From Polytrichum commune (lineage: Eukaryota; Streptophyta; Polytrichopsida; Polytrichales; Polytrichaceae), in assembly GCA_950295325.1 (NCBI GenBank), contig OX485808.1, forward strand, positions 15,460,527 to 15,524,526: a stretch of DNA of 64,000 bases, given 5' to 3'. Positions within the stretch are counted from its first letter, which is position 1. Each line of letters starts with the position of its first letter. This document shows positions 34,102-46,315 of the stretch, piece by piece. The notes under the pieces were generated by a model. The model was not told the DNA's origin and made no database searches. It worked only from the letters and a program-made list of their open reading frames with translations. Made by a program: the position numbers and the translations under genes.

Positions 34102-37100
34102 CTACACGGCATCGTCTATATTGGTGAGCAATGATTCCGATTCAGAGTGCGATATATGCTCGTGCCTCCAAGGAGAAGTATTGGCAATCATTGTGGCAGC
34201 AGAACTTGGTAGATGTTGTTCTTGTTGCTGACCCCATCGCTCGTAACTTCGCTTCCTTGGAGGAGGTGTGTTGCTACTTCTCTCTTTGGAAGGATCCTCA
34301 CCTTGCAAATGAGAAAGACAAACTTGCACCGCATCGTGAACTCGAACAAAATACCAGGACATGCCAATAAGATCTGGAAGTCCTGCCCGTGCAAATGTGT
34401 CCATCACTTTTGGGTTCGGGTTGCAAAGTGCCATCTGTCCAATTCTCCAACGTGTTAATCTCATGCCCATGCTCACCTCTTGCATATAAACAATCAGCAA
34501 TAAAGGGTCACTTCTTCACTTGACCTTGATGTAGCTATTGGCTCAGAGATAATAAAGAAGAGGGGATATTAGGCATTGGGCTTTGGATCATATTGTGAAT
34601 TGTCTCATTCGATAGCATATTGCAAATCCCAAAGATTGTCATTTCAAGTTTCAGAATTGCAGTTGAAATGCAAAAGTCATAAGAGGTCAAGGTGAAAACT
34701 CCCTTTCTCTTCAAGTGATCACATGGACGCTCCCAATTGTCTAAATTATTGAACCTAGAATGGTTGATATGTTTTGGAGACATTGTCTCACAGTAACACG
34801 TCTTTTTGGTGTCCATTCTTAACCACAAACCATATGCCACTCAAATATAGGGGTCCAAATAGTAGTATGTTTTCAACTGAATGACCGAGTGGGCTGACTC
34901 ATCATTAAGAAGAGTGACCACATTAGGGCCACATAACTTAGTAACAAAATCCAGAGGGCAAGATTGAAGAAATGAGGTGAGTTGAACTTATCTAGCCATT
35001 TTCCACTCTGAGTTTGTGCATCAAGAGTTTCTGATATAGAGCAAAGCTGCAAACGGTAGTGGTGGATAACCTGGATATTGCGAGCTTTGTATTCGTGGTA
35101 GATCTCCTTGAGGGCATGAATAGCAGTGGAGTCAACGTAGGTCACCGCTGCGCATGCATATCAATTCAAGAAAATAACAAACCATATCCGTAAGATAAAG
35201 CTTCATCACCTTGCACTCATTCAGAACGATTTATTTGGCAATACTCATATTAAACCTCTCAAAAATTAGACTACAAGTTCGAAAGCTTCATCTATGTTGT
35301 GAAAAACCATAAATTCTCTGGTAATATGACCAGAGCAGGGACTCAAATTTAGGTCGAAAGGCGAGGTTAGAAAGATTACGCGACATCTCAATTATGAGGA
35401 ACCGAATCTCGCCAACATCATGTCCTCTGTTTGCTGATACCCCTGTATGTAACTCAAATTCCCGCAGCCTGTTGACAATATGCAGACATCAGCAGGTGCT
35501 TAAAAGTTTCAGATTAGGTATTCATCAGAAAAAATGTCCGAGGACTTTTGTACTTACCTTTCTTTGATGAAGTTAATGTTGGCAAAATATATAGGAGAAT
35601 CGATGCGGAGTATGACAATGCCATGATAAATGTAAGCCTCTGGGTATTGCATCACATTTCGATAGACAGTTGTCCCTGGTAGCCGACCTAGCACAGCTGC
35701 AATTACAAACACTCATCAATACAGCTTACTCTGCAAAAATAGGGTGTGGGCAAAATGCCCATAAATTATAAGCTCATGAAAAGTATAAGCCATAATTGTC
35801 CCCATCAGACCAGAGAATGTGGTAAATATAGTCAGCGATTTTTAAAAGCCTACAAGAAAGACTTGAAAAATAGGGAAGGCCTTACCCATATGAGGGTTGG
35901 CTGATTCATAAATGACAAAAACAAGGGAAAGACCCACCTGATCAAAACAATAACAGGTATAAGTTCGTCAACTTGGTAAAGAAGATCAGGATCGTTCAAG
36001 TAATAATTCACACTAAACTGATTAACGTGATAAAAATGCAATTGAAGTCTTAGATTCAAACTGACAAAATCCATTTAGTGACCGAGTATAATTTGAAAAT
36101 CTGGAAAATTGACAAACTTTCATGGAAATGTGACTGCTGTCTATCTCAATATTAGAGTAGATATTTCTTTCTACAGCTAATCTGGATCAGAAATATAAGC
36201 ATTCACTATCAACTGAAAGAGTGAAAATGGCTCACCCCAATCAACACGCCGACCTCAATCCCTAGGAAAAGAGTAAACAAGCTGGCTGCAAGCCAAAGTA
36301 GAAAGTCCTTCTTATCCACCCGCCAAAGGAATATTGCTTCATCATAATCTATCTGCAGAAGTTAGCAGCCAGAACAAAAACTCGACTCAATAATGTGGAA
36401 TGTGGGAAACATAATATACCAATCACTGAACAAACTGGAGTGTGGACCTTACAAGTTTGTACTAGAGAGTTGAATCCATTTTTCATGCTTAAATACATGG
36501 ATAGGCTAGTTAATTATGTTGCACTATTATGAAACAGAGATTCACACTAGAACCATATGAGGATATTAGGTATTGACCCTAAACCCTCAAAAATATGTGA
36601 GGGTATCCAGCCTTATTGAAAACAAGTTTACAAATCTTTGGGAAATCAAGGTAATCCTGGTATTTCAACAAGGTATCTACACACACGCTGGGTAGAGAGG
36701 AAAAACGCAGGGGAACGAACTTACAAGGCCAATAACAGCAGAGACAACAATTGCCGCAAGCGCACACTGCAGCCGTACAGTCCATCCAAACAACTGGATA
36801 TTAATAAAATTCTATCTAAACGTCCATGAAACTAAATATTCATAATGAATATCAACATAATGAAGGATTTACTTGGAGGATGAGTTGTCAACTTTTGAGA
36901 TGTGCAACGTACTTGAGGAATATCTGCAAAAAGTGGTGTCAGGAAAAGTAAGGACGAGCACACAAGCAAACCCATGAAGAGCCCTGCAAACCCAGTCTTG
37001 GCGCCTGTCTCTTGCATTACAGCAGAGCGAGAAAACGATCCTGCAATACATCATACAATACATCAATCTTGATGATAAGTCTTGCATCTAGATGACCGCT

Positions 37101-39114
37101 ATTTCACCTGCCTCCATGGAATGTATATGTTACTGAGGAAATCAATGTTCAAGGTCCAAGAAAGTAATCACTAAACCGCCACAACTCTTGGTTGTTGACA
37201 GTTTTTCCAAGTAGCTCAGATGAGTACTTTCTAAGACCGAATGGAGGAATAAATACATTGAACAATTCCGTTTGCAAGAAGATGCTGAACGAATGAGCCA
37301 TATGCGGTGTTGTCACTCACTCGCAGAAGCCACTTTTGTCAAGATTCTCACAAATTGTGACTTGGAACGCCAGACTTGAGCATGTGAACATCAAGTTGAA
37401 AGAAATTTCTATAAATAGTGAAATGGTGGGGAACAGTATTAGATTGTAACCTGTGGTTGGGTACGCTGAGAAGGCAGAACCAAAGACATTGGCAACTCCA
37501 AGTCCAAAAAGCTGCAATTTTGTCCACATGGATGAGTTGATAGTTTCACAAAACTCCAGTCATGGCAGATACAGCGTAACATATCTCTATACTTCATGTC
37601 ATGTATATGCACTCAGAGCAACTCCTATGAATACTGTAAAATGATTCTCTTAAGAATGGGCTTCCAAAAGTTTAGGCCATTGCCACATCCTCATCTCACA
37701 CATATATCATAAATATATGTGTAAATCCTCTTTGCCCACTGATCAAGTATTAAGAAAGAGACGACCCTCTAAAGTCCTTTGAACGTCGACTCTCAAGGTG
37801 GGAAGGCGTTTAGAGGGTTGCCTCCCTCTTCATAATCGGTGGGCAATAAACATTTGGAAAACGGATGGGCTTTGTGGGTGGAAGGAGGATGGGACCTTAA
37901 CCCATAAAACACAGAAAGCTGATTAATATTGAAAATCGTTTTCCAGTGACCTTAGGAGTTCCTCTCAGGAGGATATTGAAACACCACACAGTGTGCTTAC
38001 CTCTTGGTTCGAATCAATCTCATAACTGTTCTTTGCCGCCAATGCTTTAGCAATGCCAACTGATTCCTGATAGCCAACCCAAAAATCAATGTCCATCAGT
38101 AGGAGTATTACACATTAGATCACAACCACAAATACGTCCCCGTCTGTGTTTGCTCGCATAACTTAGAGACTGTATCTCATACTCGTTGAAACTATTAGGA
38201 AACGAATTTCCAGGGAAAAAGGTGGCAAAAAACCATACCAAAATAGCAACACCGCAGATGAGAGCTGCCGTGGGCATGAGCTTTCCAACATATGAATAGT
38301 CATAGTTCAATGAGAAGCCAGGAAGCCCTTGGGGAATTGAACCAACCTGTGTTGCAACTTACAAGTGAGAAATGGTCTTGTAACCTGAATTTGAGACCCT
38401 TGAATTATGTAATTAAGCAGTCTCTTTTGCATGTTCTTTACAATATTCACTTCCAACCTTTCTAGAACTAGACTATGTAGAACAGCAAACGCCCCCACAA
38501 TAAAAAGAGATGACTCTGATTTTGCCACAGGCATGAATTATGGTGTTGCTTGAACTTCGAGTTGGTCTAATTTTCTATGTGTAATCCCGAAACAGGCATC
38601 AGAAGAATTAAGAAGCCCCTTGAAGACTGCTGCCTCCTTTTAAAGGTGAACATCTTGAACAGGGTGTAGACAAGCTGGCCTGCACGTGTCTTCCACAAGG
38701 GCAAGCCCCTAGGTTCCCACATGGTTGGTTGAAAATATTTGGATTCAGGTTCACCTAGATACCCCGACTATGATTGGTTGGGCCATAGTGGTAGGGTGCC
38801 CCGGAAATTCAAGTGTGAGGAAGGTCACCCGTCCTAGCACTATTCCCAGCCTTAAGTGGCTTAACCTCTGACTTCCCATGGAATCCAGGTTAAGGCCTTT
38901 GGATTAAGTCACCTTTAGCGCTCCCACACAGTAACAATGTGGATGTGGTCAAACCACAAAAATACATGAGCTCACCACATCAATTGCAGCTGGATGGAAG
39001 AGCTTGACAAACACGCTGCCAAAGATAACGGCCGTCAGGGGGCCTGCAGCGCGAAACAATCGCCAACGTTTGTAGGTCTTGCCCTGAAAACACCCACCAT
39101 GATATGTCAGAGGG

Positions 39115-39161
<47 letters not shown>

Positions 39162-42100
39162 TGGCTTCCTGAGGAAGTAAGCACAAATGAAGAATCTCTT
39201 TGCCCTCAGGCTTATATTAGGAGACAAGTAGAAGGATGTAAGTAAAAGGAAATCGACATGAAGCCACTATATCAACAATTGTTACAAGTTTATATCCTGT
39301 TGTGAATACCATTTTTCTCCAATCCTCACATCCATAGCCATGGCAAGATGACTGTGATTTGCTTGCAAATCCTGACAATTTTCAAGACACTGCTCAACCC
39401 CATGTGTGCACGCATGCTAGGGATTTCAAGTGTTCAGGCATGTTCAAAAATCATTTTTGTAAACAAAGAAATGCTCAAGATCTTTTCGGGTACAAGATAG
39501 AGTAAAGAGAACTCCACCCATAGCATTCTTGAGTGGTTTAGTGGATGCTCTCCCTAGATAAACATGTTGGAAAGTATACAGTTGGTGAGATCCTTTTTGG
39601 CAAGGTCTTTCAGTTGAATCTCGGTATATGGGAGAAGGCTTTGTCCGAAGATAGGTAACAATTAGGTGTCGACCAATGAGAGCTTGCCACTTGACTGTAC
39701 TGGGCATTCATGCATGTCATTAACAACAGTGATTCTTGGATTTATTCTTGAAGCTAGAATAGAAAGACAACATCCATACTCAAGCTTAAGAATGCTATCA
39801 TGCATCCATATGAGATTGAAGACCTTACCACATGCTTCATGACCAGCAGCATTATCAAGATAAAAACGCCCATTACAAACGGCTCCCACTTGAACTGAAG
39901 CCAAATTTCCAGACAAACCACCCATTACAAACATTAGTATTCAGTGGCAATTAAGTGGAAATACCATAAATCATGAAGTGGAGATGGCATTAGCTTGCAT
40001 GGATCTTTTGTAAGTTCCTTCATCATATGCAGCCTTATGACATACCTTAAGATGCATAGAAAAACAACAGTTACTACCTGTGGCAAACCAGAGATGATAC
40101 TCTCCATAAGAGGAATGAACTTGCTGCTGCCAGTAACGTCGTAGCCCAGGAAGTTTTTGGCTTGAGAGAGGCCAATGATAATTGCTGAACCAGTAGTAAA
40201 CCCCGAAATTATCGAGTGGCTAATAAACCGGATGAGCCAACCTAGTCTGCACCACCAGCCTTCACCATTTACAAACTCGCTCAAATCACAGTAAAGAAAG
40301 CTGTTGTTCCATGAGCTGAAACTTTTGTGCAAACTCTTTCAATCCAAAAAAAATTGAGTACTGTAGGATCTAAAATAGTGTATATCTATTGGACCCGCCA
40401 CCCCAAATCTCAGCTTAACCTCTACAAGCATAGCTTGGCTCATTGATCCTCGTATGACAACCTAGAAAGACGGTTTTATAGCACAACCCCACTCTTTTAG
40501 CATGTTATTTATTTAACCTTAAGAAAACTTGGGTGCCTTTATACATATGCTCTCCAACTCACCTTTTAACAAACGCACCCAGAATTTGACCAGGAGACTA
40601 CACAGATAACTCATATATGATATAAACTGAACTTGGGTGGAGGGCAAAGCTAAGCTCTTCCTATTAGAAATTACTTAAGAATAAGCAAGTACCTAATCAA
40701 ACCCATGGAGCATTCCAATATCCCCACCATAAGGGCAAGTAAGCCTGCAAGCCTTGTGTACACTTCATCAGCACCCTCCTTGTCAGGATCCACAATGGGT
40801 GTCAAAGCATTAGAGACTAGGAGAGACACCAGCGCCACTGGACCAATGGCAAGTTGTCTGGAGGATCCAAAAATCGCGTACACAAAAATAGGTGTGAATC
40901 CTGAATCTGCAAAAGATCAGAGAATAGTAACCAAAATTACTGATGGAAAGATTAACTACCAATTAAAGCCAAGTAGCGAAGTGTTTGCAACACTCCTGAA
41001 ATCACATTCTGATGATTAAAAAAATTGCAAGCTTTCTTTGAGCAGGTGAACTTACAGAGGCCATAGATAGGGTGAAGACCCGCAAGCTTTGCATATGACA
41101 TTGCCTGAGTAGATCACCACAGTGCATTTAGTATTCCATTGGTGACAGAAATTGCAACTGGCAATGAAGACCATGACCTTTCATTCTCTTGGATGATATG
41201 TGGGCCTTGTTCTATTTGGGGTCATTAGTTTGGGAAGCCCCATCAATACTTGGGAATCAAATCGCCACAAGCAATGAGAGTAAAAGGCATGGAAAAAGCA
41301 ATGAAGGGTATGGATAGGGCCTGGATTTGGCGCAAGGCCTATCAGGTCATGTGTGCATTTCCTTGACAACCATAACCACTTTCCTAGATTGAAGGATGAA
41401 TTGGACAATCAAGGCCGTCAATGTAGTATTTCTTGTGTTAACAAGTAGTTGTATGTCTATCGTTTTCTTAGGTAATTTCATAGCTTCTAGCAAGCCTCTA
41501 CTGTTTCATGGAACAGAGTGGTCAACTTGGAACTTCGTAGAGCTTAATTAAACACAATGTCTATGATTATCCTTGTTTTCATTGTACTACATGTAGTCAT
41601 CTTTCCATTGATATGAAACCTCTACACAATTTTTTTTCTCCAGACATTTGTAGGATGTCATTGAGAAGGTCCACTTTTGGAAGCAAATGTGAGGTACTGT
41701 ACATATATGAATATGTACTATACATCTCAACGTGACACCTACATTTGATTGGTATATGGCAAGGCTAGTTGCTAAGAACGGACATCAAAAAGAAGGTAGA
41801 AGTTATGGCAAAGCTTGTAACTAAGATTGGACACCACAAAGACATGTGTTACAACTAGATGGGATAATGTGCCAGAATATGGATAATGGACACCATTCTA
41901 GGTCAATTGCTAACACAGTTCGGACAGCCTATATGATACTTTAAGAACAAGAAATATTCATCACAATTGTCAAGATTGTCAGTGGAGTTGGAAGCAAAGG
42001 ATGTGTGGAATAATGACAAGGCTTGTTGCTAAGAACGGACACCAAAAAACACATGTTACAATGCAACAATGTGCCAAAATATGGACACCATTCTAGGTTC

Positions 42101-43388
42101 AATTGTTGACACACTTCAGATGACCTATATGATGATTCAAACAGAAAGAGAATCTTCACTTTGACCTCTCATAACTTTTGCATCTCATCAACTGTAATTC
42201 TGAAACCTGGAAACAACAATCTTTGTGATTCACCGCAATTGTCAAAATTGTTTATGGAGTTGGAGGCAAAGGATGTATGGTATATGGCAAGGCTTGTTGC
42301 TAAGAATGGACAGCATTCTAGACACGATTTACAATGCAATTGGACGATGTGCCCAAATATGGACGCCATTCTAGACACGTGTTACGATGCAATTGGACAA
42401 TGTGCCAGAATATGGACACAGTTCGGATGGCCTATATGATGGTTCAAACAGAAAGAGAATGTTCACTTGACCTCTCATAACTTTTGCAACTCATCGACTC
42501 TGATCCTGAAACATTGAAATGACAATCTTCGTGATCGCAATTTTCAAAATTGTATGTAAGGTTGGAAGCAAAGGCTGTGTGATATATGGCAAGGCTTGTT
42601 GTTACGAAGCCGCCAAAGCCATATGTGGTCCGTGATATTTGACGATGTGCCAGAATATGGAAACCATTCTAGGTTCAGTATTAACACAGTTCGAAGAGAA
42701 AGAGAATCTTCACTTGCACCTCTTATAACTTTTGTATCTCATCAACTCTGATCCCGAAACCTGAAACCTGAAACCTGAAACGACAATCTTCGTGATACAT
42801 TGCACTTTTCAAAATTGTATGTGGAGTTGGAGGCAAAGGATGTGTGGTATTTGGCAAGGCTTGTTGCTAAGAATGGAAACCAATAGGACACGTGTTACGA
42901 TTGGATGATGTGCCAGAATGTGGACACTATTCTAGGTTCAATTGTTAACATAGTTCTAAGAGAGAGAGAGAATCTTCATTTTGACCCCCTTATAACTTTT
43001 GCTCTTCATCAACTCTGATCCTGAAACCTTGAAATCGCAATCTTCGTAGTGCATCGCAATTGTCAAAATTGTCTGTGGAGATGGAAGCAAAGGATGTGAG
43101 TATGAGCAATTGACTGACCTGAGGGATGAGCATGGTGCCGACGGTGATTCCAGCAATGGCATCGGCTTTCAAGCTGTCTTGCCACTTGTACTCCTTCATC
43201 CATTTCAGGGAGGGCACCGCTCGCTCCAGCCATGGCATCCACGACATGTTCTTCCGAGATGAATCACTCGAGGAGGGAAACACTGTAGCATTGTTGTGGG
43301 AGATGGGGAGCACTTTCACCACCCTTGTTGTTCTATCGCTTCCGAATCCGCTCCCATGTGGCGAACCACCACTCTCCGAGTTGTGCAT
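34102..43388 (-). CDS. SULTR4: Group-4 sulfate transporter (SULTR4-like), 17 exons, 695 aa
   Basis: SLC26/SulP-family sulfate transporter; plant group 4 members export sulfate from the vacuole, so tonoplast location is inferred. Exons in genomic order: 34102-34434, 35071-35147, 35380-35468, 35558-35696, 35886-35937, 36236-36352, 36725-36766, 36913-37040, 37451-37511, 38001-38066, 38239-38346, 38976-39083, 39829-39894, 40078-40246, 40693-40906, 41056-41104, 43119-43388. All are GT-AG and in frame (2088 nt). The start at 43388 (MHNSESGG) is the first ATG in frame. Membrane domain ~70-480 includes HPIYGLYSG, FGSSRQLAIGPVALVSLLVS and FGLGVANVFGSAFSAYPTTG. STAS domain ~484-620 includes MSPVTYVDSTAIHALKEIY and FVRVHDAVQVCL. 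A ~75-residue polar tail ends SESESLLTNIDDAV. Length is close to Arabidopsis SULTR4;1 (about 685 aa from memory). Introns carry several repeats. Confidence 0.95.
34560..34870 (-). repeat. R1 copy in sulfate transporter intron 16
   Basis: Contains 'cataagaggtcaaggtgaaa', 'gaacctagaatggtt' and 'tttttggtgtccattctta'. It is inverted relative to the genome-plus R1 copies in intron 1 of the same gene. Confidence 0.55.
38670..38915 (-). mobile_element. 5S rRNA-derived SINE (or Cassandra-like LTR fragment) in intron 6
   Basis: Read on the minus strand, about 100 nt (38820-38915) match plant 5S rRNA in order: GGATTCCATGGGAAGTCAGA, then GGTTAAGCCACTT (A-box region), then AATAGTGCTAGGACGGGTGACC-like sequence (internal element and C-box). 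Next comes CTATGGCCCAACCAATCATA, similar to the body domain of the two tRNA-derived SINEs here. It lies in intron 6 of the sulfate transporter, same strand. The changes from 5S rRNA and the truncated end rule out a functional 5S gene. No second LTR or target duplication was found, so a Cassandra-type origin is not excluded. Confidence 0.6.
39115..39158. repeat. (GA)n microsatellite in intron 5 of the sulfate transporter
   Basis: About 20 GA units, ending 32 bp before the splice acceptor of exon 6 on the transcribed strand, where they read as (TC)n. They could act as part of the polypyrimidine region. Confidence 0.9.
41700..43110 (+). repeat. Tandem R1 array filling intron 1 of the sulfate transporter
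   Basis: The junction word 'gttgga(a/g)gcaaagg(a)tgtg' occurs near 41985, 42255, 42553, 42822 and 43077, giving units of about 255-300 bp. Each unit contains 'ggcaaggcttgttgctaag', 'aatgtgccagaatatgg', 'cattctaggttcaattgt' and 'cctcttataacttttgc'. The array begins upstream with a partial copy and ends within ~15 bp of the exon 1 donor at 43118. It is antisense to the gene. Confidence 0.85.
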
Positions 43389-43480
43389 TGTAAGTGACGG
43401 CAATAAATCTATTGAATCCAATCCAATCAAGTTGGCAGCTACATGAGCAATGGTGATCAAAGAGAGAGAGAGCCGAGTGA
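43389..43480 (-). promoter_or_regulatory. Probable 5' leader of the sulfate transporter
   Basis: This DNA lies immediately upstream of the ATG. It includes a (TC)n tract on the transcribed strand (43459-43471). The frame remains open upstream to about 43460 without another ATG. Confidence 0.4.
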
Positions 43481-43909
43481 GCTAGGGTTCGGTCAAATTG
43501 TAGCGCTCTCGGCGTTGGCAACTGTGCGATTGAGCGCCAAATAATCTGAGGAGCGAACCTTGATTAGCTCCATCTAAATCTGCAAAAGATTTTTCGACAA
43601 AAGTGTAAGGAGTCATGCGCCAAATCCAGTTTTGTTGAATTGCCAATGGCATATCCAATTTCGAACCAAATCTGGATGCTGCGAAGGCTGGATGTTGATG
43701 CATAAACTGCCAAGCGGATCCCCCGAGTGATTGCAAAACGACCGATGATGATGATGACTTGGCAAGTTAGGACCATATCATCATAATCTAAACAACCAAT
43801 ATTCCCCGAGTCACGTGCCGACTATCACTCTCCACCGTGTCCTGTACATCTCAATTTCATCGTAGTATACATCTCAAAGGCGATTATCAAGCAAAATTGT
43901 CTATAATGT

Positions 43910-45370
43910 CCTATAACTTGCTAGCTGATCCAATCTTCACAAAACCCAAGCCCTTCGAATGTGCAGTTAATTAAGCGAAACTGAAACAGATAGACCTCGT
44001 CTCCAAAGTTCTGCAGATTGACATGTCTTCACCATGCTGGCTACCTCTCAATGTGATCCAAATTTACACCTCAATTGATCGAGCCCTTTTGCAAAATTTC
44101 TGCAACAACCTTACCTCCTCAACCCCCAATCAAGCCAAGACTCTCAGCCGACCCCAAAAGTCCACAAAAATCCACGCAAATCCACGAAACAAAACACAGA
44201 GCAATTTCAAAATGCCCTAAATCTCTTGTAACTTGCTAGCTGACCCTATCCTCACAAAATTCAAGCCCTTCGAATGAGCAGTACATGAATCCAAGCTGAA
44301 ACAGATAGACTTCGTCTTCAGAGCTCTACAGATTGACATGTCTCCACCATGTCCCCTACCCCCAATGTGATCCAAGTATACACCTCAAAGGCGATTAGTC
44401 AAGCCCTTTTACAGAATTTCTGCAAAAACCTTAGCTCCTAAACCCCCAATCAAGCCAAAGCCCTGAACAGACCCCCGAAAATCCACATAAATCCACATAA
44501 ACGGACGGGGCGATTTTAAAATGCCATGAGCCTCTTGTAACATGCTAGCATATCCAATCCTCACAAACTTCAAGCTCTCGAAAAGTGTAGTGAATTAAGC
44601 CAAGCTAAAACAAATAGACCCCGTCTCCAAAGTTTACTACAGGTTGGCATGTCTCCACCATGTCATCTACCTCTCAATGTGATCAAAATTTAGACCTCAA
44701 TGGCAATAAATCGAGGTCTTTCACCAAAATTTCTGCCAAACACTTGCTTCTCAACCCCCAAATCAACCCTCGACTGAAGCCAGAAAAAAACACAAAAATC
44801 CACGAAACAAAACACAGGGCATCTCATGTAAATGCCATGAATCTCTTACCATCATGCTAGCTGACTCAAAATCCTCACAAACACCAACCTCTCCTAGTGT
44901 ACAGTAAATCTAGACAAGCGGAAACAAGGCATATACCTCGTCCCCCAAAGCTGTACAAATTGACATCCCTCAATCAGCTCCAAATCACAACCCATGCCCA
45001 TGGACTTGACATCAGCTCCCAAACCCAATTCCGTGAGGTTCAGTACGAACTCGTCATGCATTTTTGGGTACTTTTCAATGGAATTCTAGGGTCGGTTAAA
45101 AGGTCGTGGTTTGATTGGGGGTTGAGGAGCCAAGTTTTTGTTTTTTTTGTTGTATTTTTTTTGTGCCAGAGATTTTGTACTAAAAAGACTTGAATAATCG
45201 CGTTTGAGGTACTTCCATATCCAGGCTTCGAAGAATCTCCTACTTGCTTTGCTGATTCTCAAAGAAACCAAGCTTCTCCGAAATCTGTAATAAAATTAAG
45301 CCAAGCTGAAACAGGTTTATATAACTTCACCTTATCTCCAGATTGACATTCCTCAATGAGCTCCAGAAAA
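43910..45370. repeat. Tandem array of a 312-315 bp unit upstream of the sulfate transporter
   Basis: 'Acttgctagctgatccaatc'-type words occur near 43917, 44231, 44543, 44857 and (diverged) 45247. 'Attgacatgtct(c)caccatg'-type words occur near 44018, 44333, 44645, 44960 and 45340. The first four periods are 312-315 bp; the last is longer (~380-390 bp). Shared words include 'caacccccaatcaagcc' and 'atccac(g)aaacaaaacac'. It has no coding capacity and starts about 520 bp upstream of the ATG, so it lies in the promoter or an unseen leader intron. Confidence 0.9.
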
Positions 45371-45489
45371 CTCAAAAAACTGAAAACAAAACCTCCCTTC
45401 CTTAACTCTGCTACCGCCACATGCGTGATTATTGCATGCGAAAAAGGTATTTGAATCATTAACTCAAAGAATTTTTATGAGGAGTTCTT

Positions 45490-45740
45490 CGCGATCAACC
45501 AAAACTCAAGTTCCCTTTATGTGTAAACCGTTTGGACGAGGAGGAGGAGGAGGGAGCTCCATAGTTCGGCCGGCTACGATCTAATTGCAACCGTTGGATC
45601 AGGGCATTGAGATACTCTGAATGTGGACATGCTTCCTTGTTGTTGTGGGGCCCATTTAGAGGAGGTGACGTGTGCACCAGACGTTTGCCAGGTGGCGGAA
45701 ACAGTGGCTCTAAAATCTCAACTTATAGGCTGGACCTAGG
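45490..45740. other. GC-richer unique stretch beyond the tandem array
   Basis: Contains a GAGGAGGAGGAGG tract, 'ttcggccggctacg' and 'gacgtgtgcacc'. Composition is promoter-like, but no gene starts nearby on either strand other than the sulfate transporter more than 2 kb away. It might be a distal promoter of that gene if a leader intron exists. Confidence 0.2.
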
Positions 45741-45789
45741 TTCGTAGATTCTTTCTCTCCTCAAACAAAGGCTGAGTCAAAGCCTAAAG

Positions 45790-46300
45790 GCCCATCCCCA
45801 AATGCCTTTACCAAATGACCATAAGTCTTTCCTAAAAGCCGGGTAAAGCTCTCTTGGTTATAGCGGAGGCACCCACCTATCCCTCCCAGTGCACCTACAA
45901 GAACATGCTCTGGAGATTTTTTAGTAGGTTCTAATTAAGTAGCTTTCACACATGCTCATTATTTTATCTACCGAGCAATGACATGTTGGATAGTTTTTTA
46001 TCCTATCCTCAAATGCCTTATCACTCGTCTCTTACCATTGGTTCTTGTTAATGAAGTCCCTTGTGCCCTCATACGTAGGACCAAAAGTAACCAATCACAA
46101 GGGCTGGAGGTGACACTTTTGAAGGTCCTACATTCTTGCCTCGTCTCTAGGTACCAATGAAGGGTCGGCGCTTAAGGCTTAAAACCATGCCACATCCTTT
46201 GCCAACCAGGCTCAAGACTAGATAGCGTCATTGGTGTGAAGGCCATATTTTTAGAACGAACAATTAGGCTAAGATAAAGTCAAGTGGGAAGGGTGCTCAC
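45790..46300 (+). repeat. Dispersed ~510-bp repeat 'R5', copy 1
   Basis: Aligns over its full length with 51793-52300 in the same orientation. Landmarks are 'gtctttcctaaaagccgggt', 'tagctttcacacatgctcat', 'aaggtcctacattcttgcct' and 'aaagtcaagtgggaaggg'. No terminal repeats or coding sequence were recognised. Confidence 0.75.
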
Positions 46301-46315
46301 TCTCCATATTTTTTA

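Noticed and set aside
34296-34301. GTGAGG as a possible splice donor in the last sulfate transporter exon
   Set aside because: No partner acceptor and coding exon was found downstream, and the continuous frame gives a plausible C-terminal tail.
38820-38915. A functional 5S rRNA gene
   Set aside because: Too many changes from 5S rRNA and a truncated end. It is a single copy inside an intron followed by a SINE-like body.
43126-43446. 106-codon plus-strand frame
   Set aside because: Antisense shadow of exon 1 of the sulfate transporter.
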